Shown piece by piece: positions 10,720-23,287 of a DNA stretch of 64,000 nucleotides (positions within the stretch are counted from its first letter, which is position 1; every line of letters begins with the position of its first letter). The DNA lies in assembly GCA_963854835.1 (NCBI GenBank), contig OY978525.1, positions 107,454,917 to 107,518,916 of the forward strand. The letters run 5' to 3'. The DNA comes from Megamerina dolium. Taxonomy: Eukaryota; Arthropoda; Insecta; Diptera; Megamerinidae. The notes under the pieces were generated by a model that made no database searches, had not been told where the DNA came from, and was given only the letters and a program-made list of their open reading frames with translations. Position numbers and translations under genes: made by a program.

Positions 10720-11687
10720 GAGGTTTTGTTCGCGTACTGACAACTTTCAACAATTGTTAACAGTTGTTGACAGGACAAGCGTTCGCGTACTCAATTTATG
10801 TAACAGAGAATCCAAAAATGAGAGCGTAAATATTAAAGAGAGCTGATAGTTTGTGATAGTAAAATGTTTTGACATCACTTTTCATCATCTATAGAAAAAA
10901 CAAAAAATCGAGCTGTCAATTACGTACTGTGATTGTCAATTTGCAGGGTTGTATATTTTCTCACATTGAGAGTATAATTTGTTTTTACTCTCTTAATGAC
11001 AGAAAGTGATGCTAATGTACGCAAACAAATTTATTATCAGCGGCCAATAGTCAGTCAGCTGTTTGAATTGTCAAATTAATGGGATTTTTGAGAATGTTCT
11101 CTTTTTGTGGTGTAACCTCTACTAAGGAAATATTTTGAAAGAGAATGATTTTAAGGACATAATTTGATGTGGCAATATTCTAAAAACTTTAAGCTGATTA
11201 AAATAATAATGATGTTTTTTGAGATTAAGCCAAATCTGATACTTCCATTTGTCAAAAGGTTGTCGGCTTCGGTGAAGTTGAGTGCGAAACTTTTCATACA
11301 AATCCAGTCCGTTCGCGTACGTAATAATTTTTGACAAATTATTGAAAATTTTACTATTGCTTACTGGAAATGTGTTCGCATACGCCAAAAACCAGTATAA
11401 GTGGGAAAATTGTGAGAACAAATTATTTCCTCTCTGTGATAATTCTTGCATATTTTTACTAGTAATTTTTCTACTAGTAAGAATTCGTAACATAGAAAAA
11501 AAAACAGCTGTTCTTACTGGCAAGTGACAGAACTGAAGGAGTTTTGGAAATTGCTAGTAAATCTTACAAATTTTCCGTTCGCGTACTTTTTCACTTCGTT
11601 TTCATTTTTAGAGTATATTTTTCTTACGCTCTTGAATTGTGTTGATAGAGAAATTTTACTAGTAAAGTACGCGAATGGACCTTATAT
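10720..11687. repeat. MITE-like inverted-repeat element with TTCGCGTAC ends
   Basis: It starts near AGGTTTTGTTCGCGTACTG and ends near AGTACGCGAATGGACCTTA, an inverted pair. The first ~310 bp (10722-11032) are clearly homologous to copies at 31052-31286 and 56180-56482; the shared phrases include CTTTCAACAATTGTTAACA, GAGAGT, TTGTTTTTA and TCTCAATGACAGAAAGTGAT. Further internal TTCGCGTAC motifs near 11306, 11373 and 11576 suggest a longer or composite member. No coding capacity is supported. Confidence 0.65.
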
Positions 11688-11851
11688 TTAAGTACATCTA
11701 AGTATTATACCTATGTTTATTTTTTAAACACATTATATTTAGAAAAACTATCATATTGCAAATTTTTGCAAAATTATTTTTTTTCCATTAAAAAAAAATT
11801 CGACAATCACACAAAATATTTGACTTTGTGTGGTTAGAAGTTGCATGACGT

Positions 11852-11920
<69 letters not shown>

Positions 11921-12888
11921 CTTGTAATTTAGATGTCTATAATTGAAAACTTTTTACTTAGCATATTTTAATCCAAGGAATATTACGCAATGTGAGACAC
12001 CGATCACATGATATTTTCATGTTTTCTTACAAAATTCTTTTAAACTAAATCTTATGTCTAGAATTCTGTAATAAAATTTTATGAGTACATAATTTTTTTG
12101 TAGAACGTCATCTCATTCATATCCCTTTTCATTTATGAGGTCATAAAATACTTACAACTGTTGAGTGGATCGCTTAACAATAATATATTAGGCAGACAGA
12201 TGACTTATGATAATATATTGTACATATTACATTATCTTATATATGATTAGCTACAAATAATTTAAGTACGCAATTATTTTTTCCATTTCTTAGGCAACCA
12301 CTTTCATTCCCCTAGGCATGCGGCAATATTAGTGTTGAACTTGACATTATATTTTTTCTTCTTATCCTAAATCATTGTAATATCATGACTGAATTAAATA
12401 TTTTTAATTAAATATTTAATCTATTATTATCTAGTTATACTATTTATTGCTTTCTTTATCTTCTTATTCTTTTTCTTGTTATGGTGTGATAATTTTGGTA
12501 GTGGTATAAAAATCTAAGGGTAGGGAAAATATTTTAATAATTCTAATATATGAATAGATTTTTCGATCAATATCGATATACATATCGATATACACATTCG
12601 TTACAATTTTCTTAGTCTTTGCGCTAAATCGACTGCTGAAACATGCTGTCCAATCGGATTAAGAATATGCCGTGTGAACGGGATAATTCACGATAGTAAT
12701 TGAGAGAGCGAACAAAGTAATTCATAGTACCGTGGAAAAGTCGTATTAATTAAACTCTTAATATCGATCATCCCTAAAACCGATTACCGATTATTATTAT
12801 TTGTTTTGCATTTAGTATATCGATCGCAATTTCCAAAATGAAACTAATTTAATTTGACTATTTTTATAACAAGAGTTGTTATTTACTA
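11688..12888. other. AT-rich intergenic DNA with a (TA)n microsatellite
   Basis: A (TA)n run of about 25 repeats spans about 11854-11905 and is followed by a T-run. The remainder is AT-rich with no supported gene. Confidence 0.6.
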
Positions 12889-14058
12889 CATGGGCTGAAA
12901 GGTCCTGGGATTTTTTAAGAAAACAAGCATTTTTTAGGCAAAGTTATATTTATTCCTCAGCATAGTTGCTCTCGAGAGTAACACATTTGTTATAGTGAGT
13001 TTCCAACATTTCGAAATACGCCTTAGTTTCTGTGATGATTTCCTCATTCGATCTGAATCTCTTTCCCGGTTGAAGTTTGGGAACAGATAATAGTCGCTGG
13101 GAGCTAAGTCTCGAGAATATGGTGGATGATCAACCAGTTCGAATCGTAATTGGTCCAATTTGCCATCGCTTTTAAAAATATATGTGGGGCTACAATGAGG
13201 CTGTTTTTTGTTCAATTCGTCATTCAGTTTGTCCTATAATGCTCTATAATACGCTTCTGTGACTGATCTTCCCTTCTGCAGATAATCGATGAAAATTATG
13301 CCATATGGATCCCAAAAAACCGAAGCCAAACCCCTTTTCTGCCAAGCATTGGTCCTTTAGTCGCTTTGGTCGTGGCTTTCGAACCACTCTGCAGACTGCT
13401 TATCGAACACAGGCGTATGACAATGGGGCCCACGTTTCATCCATCCCCACAAAATGTCAAAAAAAAAAGAATGCTCGATTGCGTTGTAACAACACTAAAC
13501 CGACGCTTTTTGTCGACGATCAGCAAATGCAGCACTCGTTGCGCTGTTAGCTTTTTCATCTCCAAAACATCGTGCAAAATATATCCCACCCGTTCTTTTG
13601 GAATACCCACGGCCTCCGCTAACTTGCGCAACTTCACTTTTCCATCATTCAAAACGATTCGATTTACGATTTCCATATTCGTAGGCTCTTTTGGTTTTTC
13701 AGACAGAGGTGCGTCTTCGGTGCATGATCGGTCCATTTTAAATTCACTAAACCACCAATAAACTATTGCTATTCAAGGAGCATATGTGGGATAACATTTC
13801 TGTAGCCATTGCAATGATTGTTCGGAAGTTTTTCCCAACAAAATGTAATGTTTGATCAAGATGTGATACTCTTGTTTTTCCATTATTTTTAATATGGGAA
13901 AAGTAGTGTCATTCGAACGACTGTAGCTTGCAAACGAAAGGATGAAACGTCATGAGTCTTCATAAATAAACTCGTGATAGATGAGCCTCTCGCAATGAGT
14001 AATGATCATTTTATAGTAGCGCCATCTATTAAAAAACCTCAGGACTTTTCAGCACATG
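12889..14058 (-). mobile_element. Mariner element, full length but decayed
   Basis: Bounded by matching ends, CATGGGCTGAAAGGTCCTGG and, inward from the right, CATGTGCTGAAAAGTCCTGA, followed by TTTTTTAA, with TA at 12887-12888 and 14059-14060. It is 1,170 bp long. The minus strand carries transposase pieces: an N-terminal helix-turn-helix at 13437-13736 (LRKLAEAVGIPKERVGYILH) and a C-terminal catalytic part at 12934-13215 (VDHPPYSRDLAPSDYYLF, with the final Asp of DD34D). The two parts lie in different frames, and the middle (around 13250-13430) is disrupted. Confidence 0.9.
12934..13736 (-). pseudogene. Mariner transposase (DD34D type), frameshifted
   Basis: The N-terminal part reads through KVKLRKLAEAVGIPKERVGY and ends in a RRFSVVTTQSSI phrase. 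The C-terminal part contains QPHCSPTYIF in place of the usual HHDNAPxH block, then LVDHPPYSRDLAPSDYYLFP. The second catalytic Asp region is therefore altered while the third is present. At least one frameshift separates the parts. Non-functional. Confidence 0.8.
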
Positions 14059-15242
14059 TAGAATATTTCTGGATTAGACATCCCTGGCATATCAAAATCA
14101 ATCATTTCTGTCAAAAATATTTCTTTACGCTACATTCCGTATATTCGGATGATCGATCAAGAAAGGAGTCATGTCAATTGGTGCATATAAATTATGAAAA
14201 CTGCAATCACAGTGTAGTAAATGCTCTGTATAGGGTAACTAATATGACATCTGAGGGTATTAACCCTAAGCCAATCGCAGTTGAAGTCCGGGACGAGCTG
14301 AGATGAGCCAGATCTTACATCTGCACTCTGAGAGCAAGGTAAAGCGATCAATTCTGAATAATATACAACAATTTCTTTGCAATAAATCTTTTGGAGAAAT
14401 ATAGGGAAAACGAATCACCAAAGACGAATTATTCTCTAATGCGACAATGCGAATATTTTCACTAACTCATGTTACAAACATTTTTAAACGCATACAAAAA
14501 ACCGTTATAAATCGTTCTATGTATAATTCCGAAATATAAAAGCGAGCTATGTATTTATGTTTTTTAGTTATAAAAAATATCCAGTCTTAATATTAATCTA
14601 TTATTTATTTAGTTTAAAAATATGTTTATATTGTATAATTTCATTGTTTATATTGCACGTGTTTATCGCTATTCTTTATGTAGTATTCCAATTTAATATG
14701 TACTATTTCATTTTATATATTAATTTTTTGAGATTGTTGTTGTTTTAGTTATTCAAAATGTTATATTGACCCTATCTAAAATAAGTGTATCAGAATAAAA
14801 AATATAAAAATAAAATATGTACATTATACCCTATAGTCGGTAAGACGCGTCTAGATCTGTTTGTTCACATCATAACTGCCGTAATTATAGAGCGATGGAG
14901 CTGAAATTTGACATATGTGATTATTTTTACCAACAAATGGATGAGCTCGTGAATGGGTGAAATCGGATGAAAATTAAGCTTACCTTCCATACAAAAGGAT
15001 GGTGTTGCGTGGATATTTTCACACTTTACGCACGAAAATGTAAAGCTATCGAACTGAAGCTTGGTATACAAAATTAATCTGATCACAAAATGAAAATGTT
15101 AGAAATTGGGAGTGGTCGGATGATACCGTATACGTATACCGCCCATACCAAGCTAAGCTGCGTGCTAAAGTTATCAAACTGAAACTATGTAAATAGAATT
15201 ATTTGTATTTACTAATAAAGAAAAATATTTCAAAATAATTTA
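14059..15242. other. Intergenic DNA with degenerate short repeats
   Basis: Around 14820-15200, phrases such as ATTATAGAGCGATGGAGCTG, TGTAAAGCTATCGAACTGAA and AAGTTATCAAACTGAAA look like three diverged copies of one unit, probably part of an old dispersed repeat. No gene is supported. Confidence 0.4.
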
Positions 15243-15974
15243 AGTGCGAAGACCACCTTGAGCTGTCGGAAAATAAAGTATTTTCGGAATTTTTTTTTCA
15301 GCATTAAAACAACTTGCAATGATAAAATGTTTTATATGATTTTATTAGTTATCTTTTTTACAATAAATGTCAAAATTTTTTTGCTTGGATCTCGGGCTCC
15401 CTGTACATGCTGCACCAGGTCGCGTAGCCCCCTTCCAGCCCGGTTTTCCCCATCGGTGGGACATCTGGACCCTTGGCAAGTGAATCTGGAACAAAAGTTA
15501 GATAGGCAGGTTATTCTCCATATAAATTCGCACTGAAATACTGAAGCCGTTTTTTGAAAAGTTAATTTTTACGAAAATGGTGGCTATTTATAAAAAATTG
15601 CTAATTTTTTACCTGTAAAATTTGCCTCAAATCGTGCTTTAAAAATCCAAATTATAAAATATCAAAAATCCCATCCAGTATTTCGATGCAGAATTAAATT
15701 CTCGATAATTTTGCAAGGTTTCATCAAAATCGGTTGAAAACTGCAAGCGTGATATGTCTCACCAGTTTACAAAATGTCGTTTCGAGATAAACGCGTTTGA
15801 AGTTTTATAAACTCGCACAGTGCCCCGGGAAATTTTTTAAAAAAATCGTCTCGTTACCTCGTTTAAATGTTTCTGGCGGACTATAGATGCATACTACATT
15901 AAAATACACACCTCATAGAACATTTAAAAAAAAAAAATTCGATTTTTTCAAACCGTCAAAGTGGTCTTCCCACT
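15243..15974. mobile_element. TA-flanked MITE (AGTGSGAAGACCAC ends)
   Basis: Inverted ends AGTGCGAAGACCACCTTGA (left) and, inward from the right, AGTGGGAAGACCACTTTGA match at 17 of 19 positions. TA dinucleotides lie at 15241-15242 and 15975-15976. The 732-bp interior has no transposase reading and includes a GC-richer patch at 15380-15480. The TA target and short ends fit a non-autonomous Tc1/mariner-superfamily element. Confidence 0.75.
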
Positions 15975-15976
15975 TA

Positions 15977-17467
15977 AATCGCTTAAAAACCACTCCAACC
16001 TAGTAGGATAGTGTAGGAGTATTTAAACTTCGATATTACTGGAATTAAGCATTCCAAATTATTTGTTTTATAAATAATCGATTTTTTTTTTGTTTGCTAT
16101 TAATTCAATATGAAAATACAAAATTTTGAAAAATCAACATCATTCAAGGTTATTTAAAGTCAAACACCTAGCTACAGCTACATAACGCCTCTGCGAAAAT
16201 ATATATTTATGGAGAAATACTTATTTGCTTTAGATGAGCGATGCATGACTATTTCGTCAAATTGAATATAGAACATTTATATAAAAGAAATAATAGCTAA
16301 TAATAAATTATAAAAAAAATAATACAAATTGCTCTTAAGGAAAATTTGAAACGAAAAAAAAAAATTAATTCATATACTTACATACATATGAGGAATAATT
16401 TAATAAAATGAGATAAATCCAAATTTTTCTTTTTTATTAATTTCATATTCTCTACAGTCTAGAATGAAATTATTTTGAATAGCACTTGAAGGACTTAAAA
16501 AAGCAATTTTTTTAACTTCAGAAATAAAATGTATGAATATTTTGTTTTATAAAAATGCCATATTAAAATTAATTACATTTACAGAGCAAAAATTGATTAT
16601 TCTATTAATGCGCAAAAGTAATAGTATTAATTGCAATTAGCCTCAATAAAACGTGATAATTTTAAATTTCAACCTTCTATAGTACATATTCATAAATATT
16701 ATTGTAATTTGCGTAATTTCATATGAGCGATATCATGAAAAATATGACTATCTAATAAGTGCTTATTATTTACGGCGCATTATCATAGCCTTAAATAAAA
16801 TACACATACTTTCTCGATCGTTCAGCAAAATGGGAAAAAATAGATTTATCACGTTTTATAAAATTACACTCCATATAATGTATTGTATGGAAGTGTATTA
16901 TAGAAATATTTAAAAATACATTTTATTGCCATAATTATAGTACCTTTACTGAAAATAAAACTAGACATCTTCGTTGAATGTGTCGCATATTTGTAGTAAG
17001 GTGCCATATTTTACATAAATTTGCCAAACAGATGACACTGATAATGTCAAATTTATAACCAGCAGCATCATCATCATCATCATCATCATCATCAACATCA
17101 TTATTACAATTACCGAAGAGCAAATTGTTCTCATAAATTTTATTAAGCTGTCTGGAGACATTTTTACTTCACTCCATTATGCTGATTCTATTTTTTTTTC
17201 TTTGCATCACCTTTTTAACCCATTTATAAACACAACCTTTTAGGGAAAATTGTTAAAAATTAGCTGTAGATGATATTTGAAGTGACAGATGAATCTTGGT
17301 TCTTTTGACTTCGAAACTTGGCGTTAGAAGTAAAAAAAAATTAATTAATTAAATAAAAATTGAATAATTGGCATTCACAAAAATGGAACATTGTTGACAT
17401 CAAAATCTTCAGCACAAAAATTCGAAAGCAAGCTCTGTTGGTTGTCAGATTTGTCATAAAATAACTA
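15977..17467. other. AT-rich intergenic DNA with a (CAT)n microsatellite
   Basis: No gene is recognised. A (CAT)n run at about 17066-17094 produces Asp- or Met-rich chance ORFs on the minus strand. TA at 17466-17467 is the target site of the next mariner. Confidence 0.6.
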
Positions 17468-18711
17468 TGAGGGCGGTCCCAGAACTGCCCGACCTAACAA
17501 AGAAAGCAACAAATTTGGGAAAATTTTTCGTTATTTCTCAACATAATCTCCTTTTAGCTCTATACACTTTTCCCAGCGATATTCTATTGCTTCGATACCC
17601 TATTAATAGTCTAGCTCATTAAAATAGCCATCTACCGCAGAGTCCACCTCTTCATTGTTTTCAAATCTTCTACCACCAAGCCATTTTTCAAATTTGCGAA
17701 TATAAAATAATCCAAAGGAGCTAAATCTGGCGAAAAAGATGCGTGCTGAAGCAATTCGAGCTTTAAATCATTGATTTTGGCCATCGCAATAGCGGATGTG
17801 TGAACTGGTGCACATTGTCTTGATGAAACAACACTTTCTTTTTCGTCAAATGCGCCCTTTTTCTTTAATTTCATCATAATACTCGCCATTAATTGTTTTT
17901 CCTTTTTGAAGATAATCAATAAAAATTATCCCACGTGCATTGCAAATAACAGACGCCATAACTTTGCCTGCAAATGGAACTGTCTTCGCCTTCTTTGCAC
18001 ACGTATTCTCCCCTTTCAGTCCACTGTTTTGACTGTTTCTTTATCTCAGATGTGAAGTGGTGGACCCCCATGTCTCATCCATGCTTACGAATCGATGCAA
18101 AAACTCAGCTTTATTACTGTGAAACATCGCCAAACACTCTATTGAAGCATTTTCATGCCGTTGTTTCTATTCTATTGTGAGCAAATGCGGCATCCATCTT
18201 GCACACTGCTTTTGCATCTCCAAATTTTCGGTCAATATACGATATATAGTACTTTTTGAAATGCCTGTAATTTCACCTAGCTCACGCACCTTCAGCTGAC
18301 GATCATCCAATACCATTTCTTAACCGTTTCTGGCGTGGCCACCTCAATTGGTTGACCACTACAGTGGTCGTCTTGACAGCTCGTACGACCTCGTTTAAAA
18401 TCTGCCACCCAATATTTTATGGTAAACGTAAACGAAGAAGCAGACTCTTCCAGAGTAGGATCTAGTTCGGCTTTAATATTCGTTGGACTGAATTACATAA
18501 CGGTGACCAATCTTTCCATGCTTGCAAATTCACTGAGGTCGTTAACTTTCGATGGCTCCAAAAAAAAAAAAAAAAACAATACTAAACAATGTGACCCCTT
18601 GAAACTTAAAAAATTTGTTTTATAAAGTTGTCACTTTTCATCAAAGTAATTTTTTTTCAAACTACTGCCGCCATCTATATGTCAGGTCGGGTAGCTCTGG
18701 GACCGCCCTCG
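17468..18711 (-). mobile_element. Mariner element, full length, decayed transposase
   Basis: Inverted ends TGAGGGCGGTCCCAGAACTG and, inward from the right, CGAGGGCGGTCCCAGAGCTA, followed by CCCGACCT, are flanked by TA at 17466-17467 and 18712-18713. The element is 1,244 bp. The minus strand encodes mariner transposase pieces, including a C-terminal LLQHASFSPDLAPLDYFIFA block near 17730 and the helix-turn-helix near 18200-18320. It is the same family as the two mariner halves of the chimera at 8718-9945. Confidence 0.92.
17560..18570 (-). pseudogene. Mariner transposase remnant
   Basis: Approximate extent. The C-terminal third (17632-17919) holds HTSAIAMAKINDLKLELLQH and SFSPDLAPLDYF, around the third catalytic Asp of DD34D. 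The helix-turn-helix is readable only across frameshifts near 18190-18330. In-frame stops and an A-run near 18560-18575 disrupt the N-terminal part. Confidence 0.75.
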
Positions 18712-18713
18712 TA

Positions 18714-19385
18714 AATATCTACTAAGAACTTAGAGTTAGCGATAATCTAGGATAATAGAGGATAATCTAAGACATAATTGTACAATTTTTGTGCTCAATA
18801 TGCTCAGAGTTAAATTAAAAAAAAAAAATTGTGTTAAGCCTGAAATTTTTCATCACTGCAGTATGCTACCTCTGTGATAGCAGCAACAAATGGGTTAATG
18901 ATAATATAATAGTAAATATAAGTACCATGATGTTAGCATATGATGATAATATTGGTGACGATGTTGATGTTACTTATTAATTCTTTGATTTATATGGCAT
19001 ATTATAGTATTGTATATTTATTATATAAAATATAAAATAAAGTCAACTTTTATGATAATGAAATAAAGATGTGAGATGTGAGAGAGAGAGAGATAAAGAA
19101 GAGCAAAGAAAGAACAACTCATAAAATTAGAATAATATTCTTCAGCTGTCTTTACTACACCAATCGTGGGTGTCACAGACTTAGATATCTTAAAGGTAGG
19201 ATTTAAAATATCACAATAACCTCTTCAATGTTGTCAAATATTTCACACATTTTATTAGTAACTTCTTTAGCGCATCAAAGTAGATCGACATAGTGACGAT
19301 AGAGCAACAAATTGTTTTATTTGTTAAAAAAAAATTTTTTTTTTTTAATTTATATATTTAATATAAACGAAAATATTGCATTAAA
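18714..19385. other. Intergenic DNA upstream of the candidate Eglp-A first exon
   Basis: AT-rich, with a (GA)n run at about 19078-19092. If 19386 is a true start codon, the promoter and 5' UTR of Eglp-A should lie here, but I see no distinctive core-promoter motif. Confidence 0.35.
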
Positions 19386-19432
19386 ATGTCGTATGACGAA
19401 ATTAAAGACTGGTTTAGTTCTTTTAAAACTCG
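19386..19432 (+). CDS. Candidate first coding exon of Eglp-A
   Basis: ATG at 19386 opens a 47-nt exon encoding MSYDEIKDWFSSFKT plus two bases (CG), followed by the donor GTAAGA. Exon 2 at 24603 needs an upstream exon ending in phase 2: its first base T completes CGT (Arg), giving R-CIEFLKMKVSTLDK. Those residues align without gaps with CLDACKIQTSTFDK of Eglp-B, whose own first exon also ends in phase 2. The implied intron of about 5.2 kb is full of transposon debris. Another first exon, or initiation at Met 24622, remains possible. Confidence 0.4.
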
Positions 19433-19689
19433 GTAAGAGCTTCTTTTGTAATCGTTTTTTTTATCGATTTATTATTAAATATATTTTTGATAGCTTTTAT
19501 TTTGGCTATAAAATAGCAGTTTCATTAATAACAACAATAATTGTGTTAAATGTGTGAATATTACGCTATTATAAAATTGTCAAGTTGATGCTATACGATC
19601 TGAGTGCTATTGAATAAACAATTTGTGATTTAAATGCCAATACAATCTATCGAAAAATTCAAATATGACAAATGAAAGGTTTTGATTTA

Positions 19690-19760
19690 AAATTCATTCA
19701 TCGTTTTCGCTTTGTGAGATGGTCCATTATCGTGGTGCAATAACAAAAGCCGCAATCTCT
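19690..19760 (-). pseudogene. Small mariner transposase fragment
   Basis: The minus strand reads LLHHDNGPSHKAKTMNEF, the region around the second catalytic Asp of mariner transposases. Nothing else of the element is clear. It lies inside the putative first intron of Eglp-A. Confidence 0.5.
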
Positions 19761-20132
19761 TTCTTCTCCACTACGTCACAATTTTTGTTACGTGTTCTTG
19801 GTGTGTTAAATTGTGTTAGGGATTCGTAGAAAAAACGTGGAGGTATTAAATATTAAATAATTCCCGGAAATCCCCGGAAAAAATGTAAAAAATTGTAACG
19901 TAATAGATCAGAAAGGGATTTGGCCTTTTGTTACTGAAGTCAAATGCTATCGTTTGAGACTCTGGTTTGGTTCACCACCGAGAATGTGTGGTTCACCGCG
20001 TTTTGTTATGGAATTTTAATAAAAAAAAAAACAAAAAGAAAATGTAAATATTTTGTATAGGATAAAATGGCACAGTCTTAATAAATCCAAAAATAACAAA
20101 ACAAATACTTATGTTATTATAATTGATAAATG

Positions 20133-20916
20133 CAGTGGCGTAGCTAGTGGCACCCAGTGCGATATCTGTAGTGTCACCCCACAAATGGAACTCAACGGCT
20201 TTTGTTGACAGTTCAGCGTGTTCCGATTCAAATTTTGAAAATCAACCATATTGCAAGCAATTTCAAAACTCCCAAGTCTGCTTTGAACCCAGATTTGATT
20301 GTTTCGAGAATCATCCATCAGCAGAATAATTAATGTGTTCTATGGAATTGAAGATAACAGAGTTGAAATGTCAAACAAACAAAAAATTGTATAAATATCT
20401 CAACCTGTTTAGTGTGTTGTAGAGTTGTATCTGTTATATAATTAACACTACCCGTTTAGTAGGCTCCATGTCCACAGTTAACATACGAACGATCCCAGTG
20501 AGCCCACTTACCCTCTCACCCGACCGTGGGGCGCATCCGCCTGATCACACAGATCTGTGACCGATAACAGTAGCAGTCCGGGCTCGGGGGCAGAGGACAA
20601 TCTAGTATCCGCGTCAGCTATAGAAAAAATATTTTCATCAGCTAAACTAAATTATTGAAGAAAATTTATATATATACAAAAGATAAAATTAATTAATAGT
20701 ATTCCTGGAATCGCCAGATAGTGCTGTCATCTTACTATATGAAGAGCTACTTGACTCATATGTCAAACTTAAAATTATTGATAGAAGTGGGGATCAACAG
20801 AAGGCCCACCCTGTATAATTAGTAGTTATTGTTATCGACAGCCGAGTTTATGCATTTATGTATGTTTGTTTTTCACTGGCGGACGGCCCTCATAGCCCTC
20901 CCTTACTACGCCACTG
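20133..20916. mobile_element. hAT-type non-autonomous element
   Basis: Inverted ends CAGTGGCGTAGCTAGTGG and, inward from the right, CAGTGGCGTAGTAAGGG share the CAGTGGCGTAG start seen in many hAT elements. The 8-bp flanks GATAAATG (20125-20132) and GGTAAACG (20917-20924) match at 6 of 8 positions, fitting a worn hAT target-site duplication. The 784-bp interior has no clear transposase and contains a GC-rich patch at 20490-20600. Confidence 0.7.
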
Positions 20917-20924
20917 GGTAAACG

Positions 20925-21574
20925 ATTACTTAATATTTATCAGTACAAACGCTTATACAGTACAACTGTGGTAATATTCCATAAATACTATGTCAGTATG
21001 AAGATACAGTGTGTTAAAAAAAAATTGTATAATTTGTTGTCTTATAGTGATGGATGAGAGTAATGAATTGGATTATATAGAGGTAATGCAAAAATAACAT
21101 TACATTTTTCTCATATAATCGTGGATGATTGAATGATGAATGTTCAATGGATCTGCAATGTCACAAGTTGTCACATTTTATTGTTATCAACATTATTTGG
21201 CATTTCACAGCGAGACACATTGTTGATATCAACATCTGTAAACATGTTACTAACGATCTTGTGTTTCCATAATGTTTACATACAATTTTTTCATTGTTCG
21301 ATAAATCCAATTGATCATAAATATGACACTTTAATCAAATAATTATCATAATAAAAAAAAAAATAATTAATTTATTGATTAATTTATATGTAATTATTAA
21401 AAAGTATTTTGTTGAAAGTTTGCTGTAATATACATACTATGTGTATATACATATATTTAATCAAAAATTAAAATCAAATTGGTATTAAATTATATCAAAA
21501 ATATAAAATTGTCAAGAGTTTTGATTATTATTTGTTGATGGTTCTTTTTTTGTCTATCTCTCAAATTAAAAATA

Positions 21575-21617
<43 letters not shown>

Positions 21618-22536
21618 TTACTACACATATGTAGTACATATTTACGTCAGTGTATCTTTAGTATGGTCGGTATATAAACAACAGAAAATATAGAGCACAA
21701 TATATAAAAAAAAACACATAAAATATATTCTTTCTTTTTATCGAAGAGAGAGAGAGAGAGAGAGAGAGTGTGTGTGTGTATAAAAATGTATAATCCAACA
21801 TTTGGAAAAAATCACTTGCAGTTTCGAATTTATTCGCATTACGAAAGGAAGCATTCTGAAGCAATAGATTTAAAATATTTCGTAGAAAAAAAAAAATACA
21901 TATATTTTAAATCCATTCGTCAAGAATGGAGCCTCATAAATGTACAAAAAGGTGTGTGTGTGCGTGTGTGTGATTATTAACTATGTTTCGAAATTAAAAT
22001 TTTTTGGGACGAACGAAAAAAATTTTAATAAAATTCCAGGTGTATACGTAGATAAAAAATACCATGCCAATTGCCGGCAAATCAATTGACACATGAGTAT
22101 ATCACATATTTATATCATATGTCAAATACCACTTATTAATCAGATACAATACATGTCAAATTTTTAATTAATAATTTTTTTAAACTAGAATAAAATTTCG
22201 CAAAAAAAAAAATATAATAATAATGAACACGAGTAGAGTAAAGTAGAGTAACAATAAAAATAATTGTGTTAAATTGTTGAATAAATCTTTTGTTTGTTTT
22301 TTTTTTTTTGTTAGAATTTTCCAAAAATGCACCCACGCTCATCAAATGTATAAATTTGTGAAAAACTGTCCATTAAAATTCGTATTATAACAAATAAAAT
22401 TACGAATTTATGTCATCAATTTGCGTGAAGTGTTTAAATTGTATTGTATATATAATATTTTCTTTGCTTTTTTGCTAAAAATTTTGTTTGTGCAAAATTT
22501 CAAATATTTTCTGTAAAATATATATATACGAGAGTA
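20925..22536. other. AT-rich non-coding DNA with microsatellites
   Basis: Contains (TA)n at about 21575-21614, (GA)n then (GT)n at about 21745-21780, and GT-rich DNA at 21950-21972. No gene is supported. Probably intronic to Eglp-A if the 19386 exon is right. Confidence 0.5.
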
Positions 22537-23103
22537 GATCAAAAAGTACTCGTGTTTGATGATACATGTTGTGGCTGAGGTTGACATTATCGTCGTGTCA
22601 ATTGTCAACTGTCGAACAACACTTCATAGGGGATTTCTTCTCTACATTCATATATTGTAACAACCGAGGAATATTGGCTGAATTATAGAATTATGGATTT
22701 GATTATGAATATAAAAAAAATCCTAAAAAAAAAATTAATTAAGATGTCCGATATAGCAGATTCTATGAATTTTAGATCGCTCAATTCGAATCCATTGTCA
22801 AATTTTCACAATCAAGCTCATACTTCTTTCTACCTCCAAAAATATATTTCTTTGGTTATTTTTGGCAGATTTTTTGTGATTAGAAACGAAACTTGAAATT
22901 TGATCTCAGAAATCCAACCACAAATTCAGATTCTGCGACCCAAAATGCATTATCGCGACATGCTTCTTTTATTTTCACGTTGATTATTCTTTGAATCAGT
23001 CTGAAATTTCGAATGGCATCATTTGACAGATGACAGTATAAAACGGTAATGTCAACTTCTTTCAACCATGGCATTTGTCTTCATACACGGGTACTTTTTG
23101 AAT
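22537..23103. mobile_element. TA-flanked MITE (ATCAAAAAGTACYCGTG ends)
   Basis: Inverted ends GATCAAAAAGTACTCGTGT and, inward from the right, ATTCAAAAAGTACCCGTGT are flanked by TA at 22535-22536 and 23104-23105. The element is 567 bp. The interior has no recognisable transposase. The size, TA target and short ends point to a non-autonomous mariner-type element. Confidence 0.72.
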
Positions 23104-23287
23104 TATAATGGAGTAAATTTAAAATAAGAAAGCACCATTGTTGATTATCAGCCGAGCCGAGCATTCCGTCAACCATATCTATTTTTAATTCGTTGGCGCC
23201 AGTTGAAAATTTCAAGAGTTGGTCGGTTTTTCAGTACTTGATTCTTCCACTGTCGATTGTACGCAGATGTTTGAACATGTATATTTT

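Noticed and set aside
16935..17161. Asp-rich and Met-rich open frames on the minus strand
   Set aside because: They arise from the (CAT)n microsatellite at 17066-17094 and have no supporting sequence outside it.
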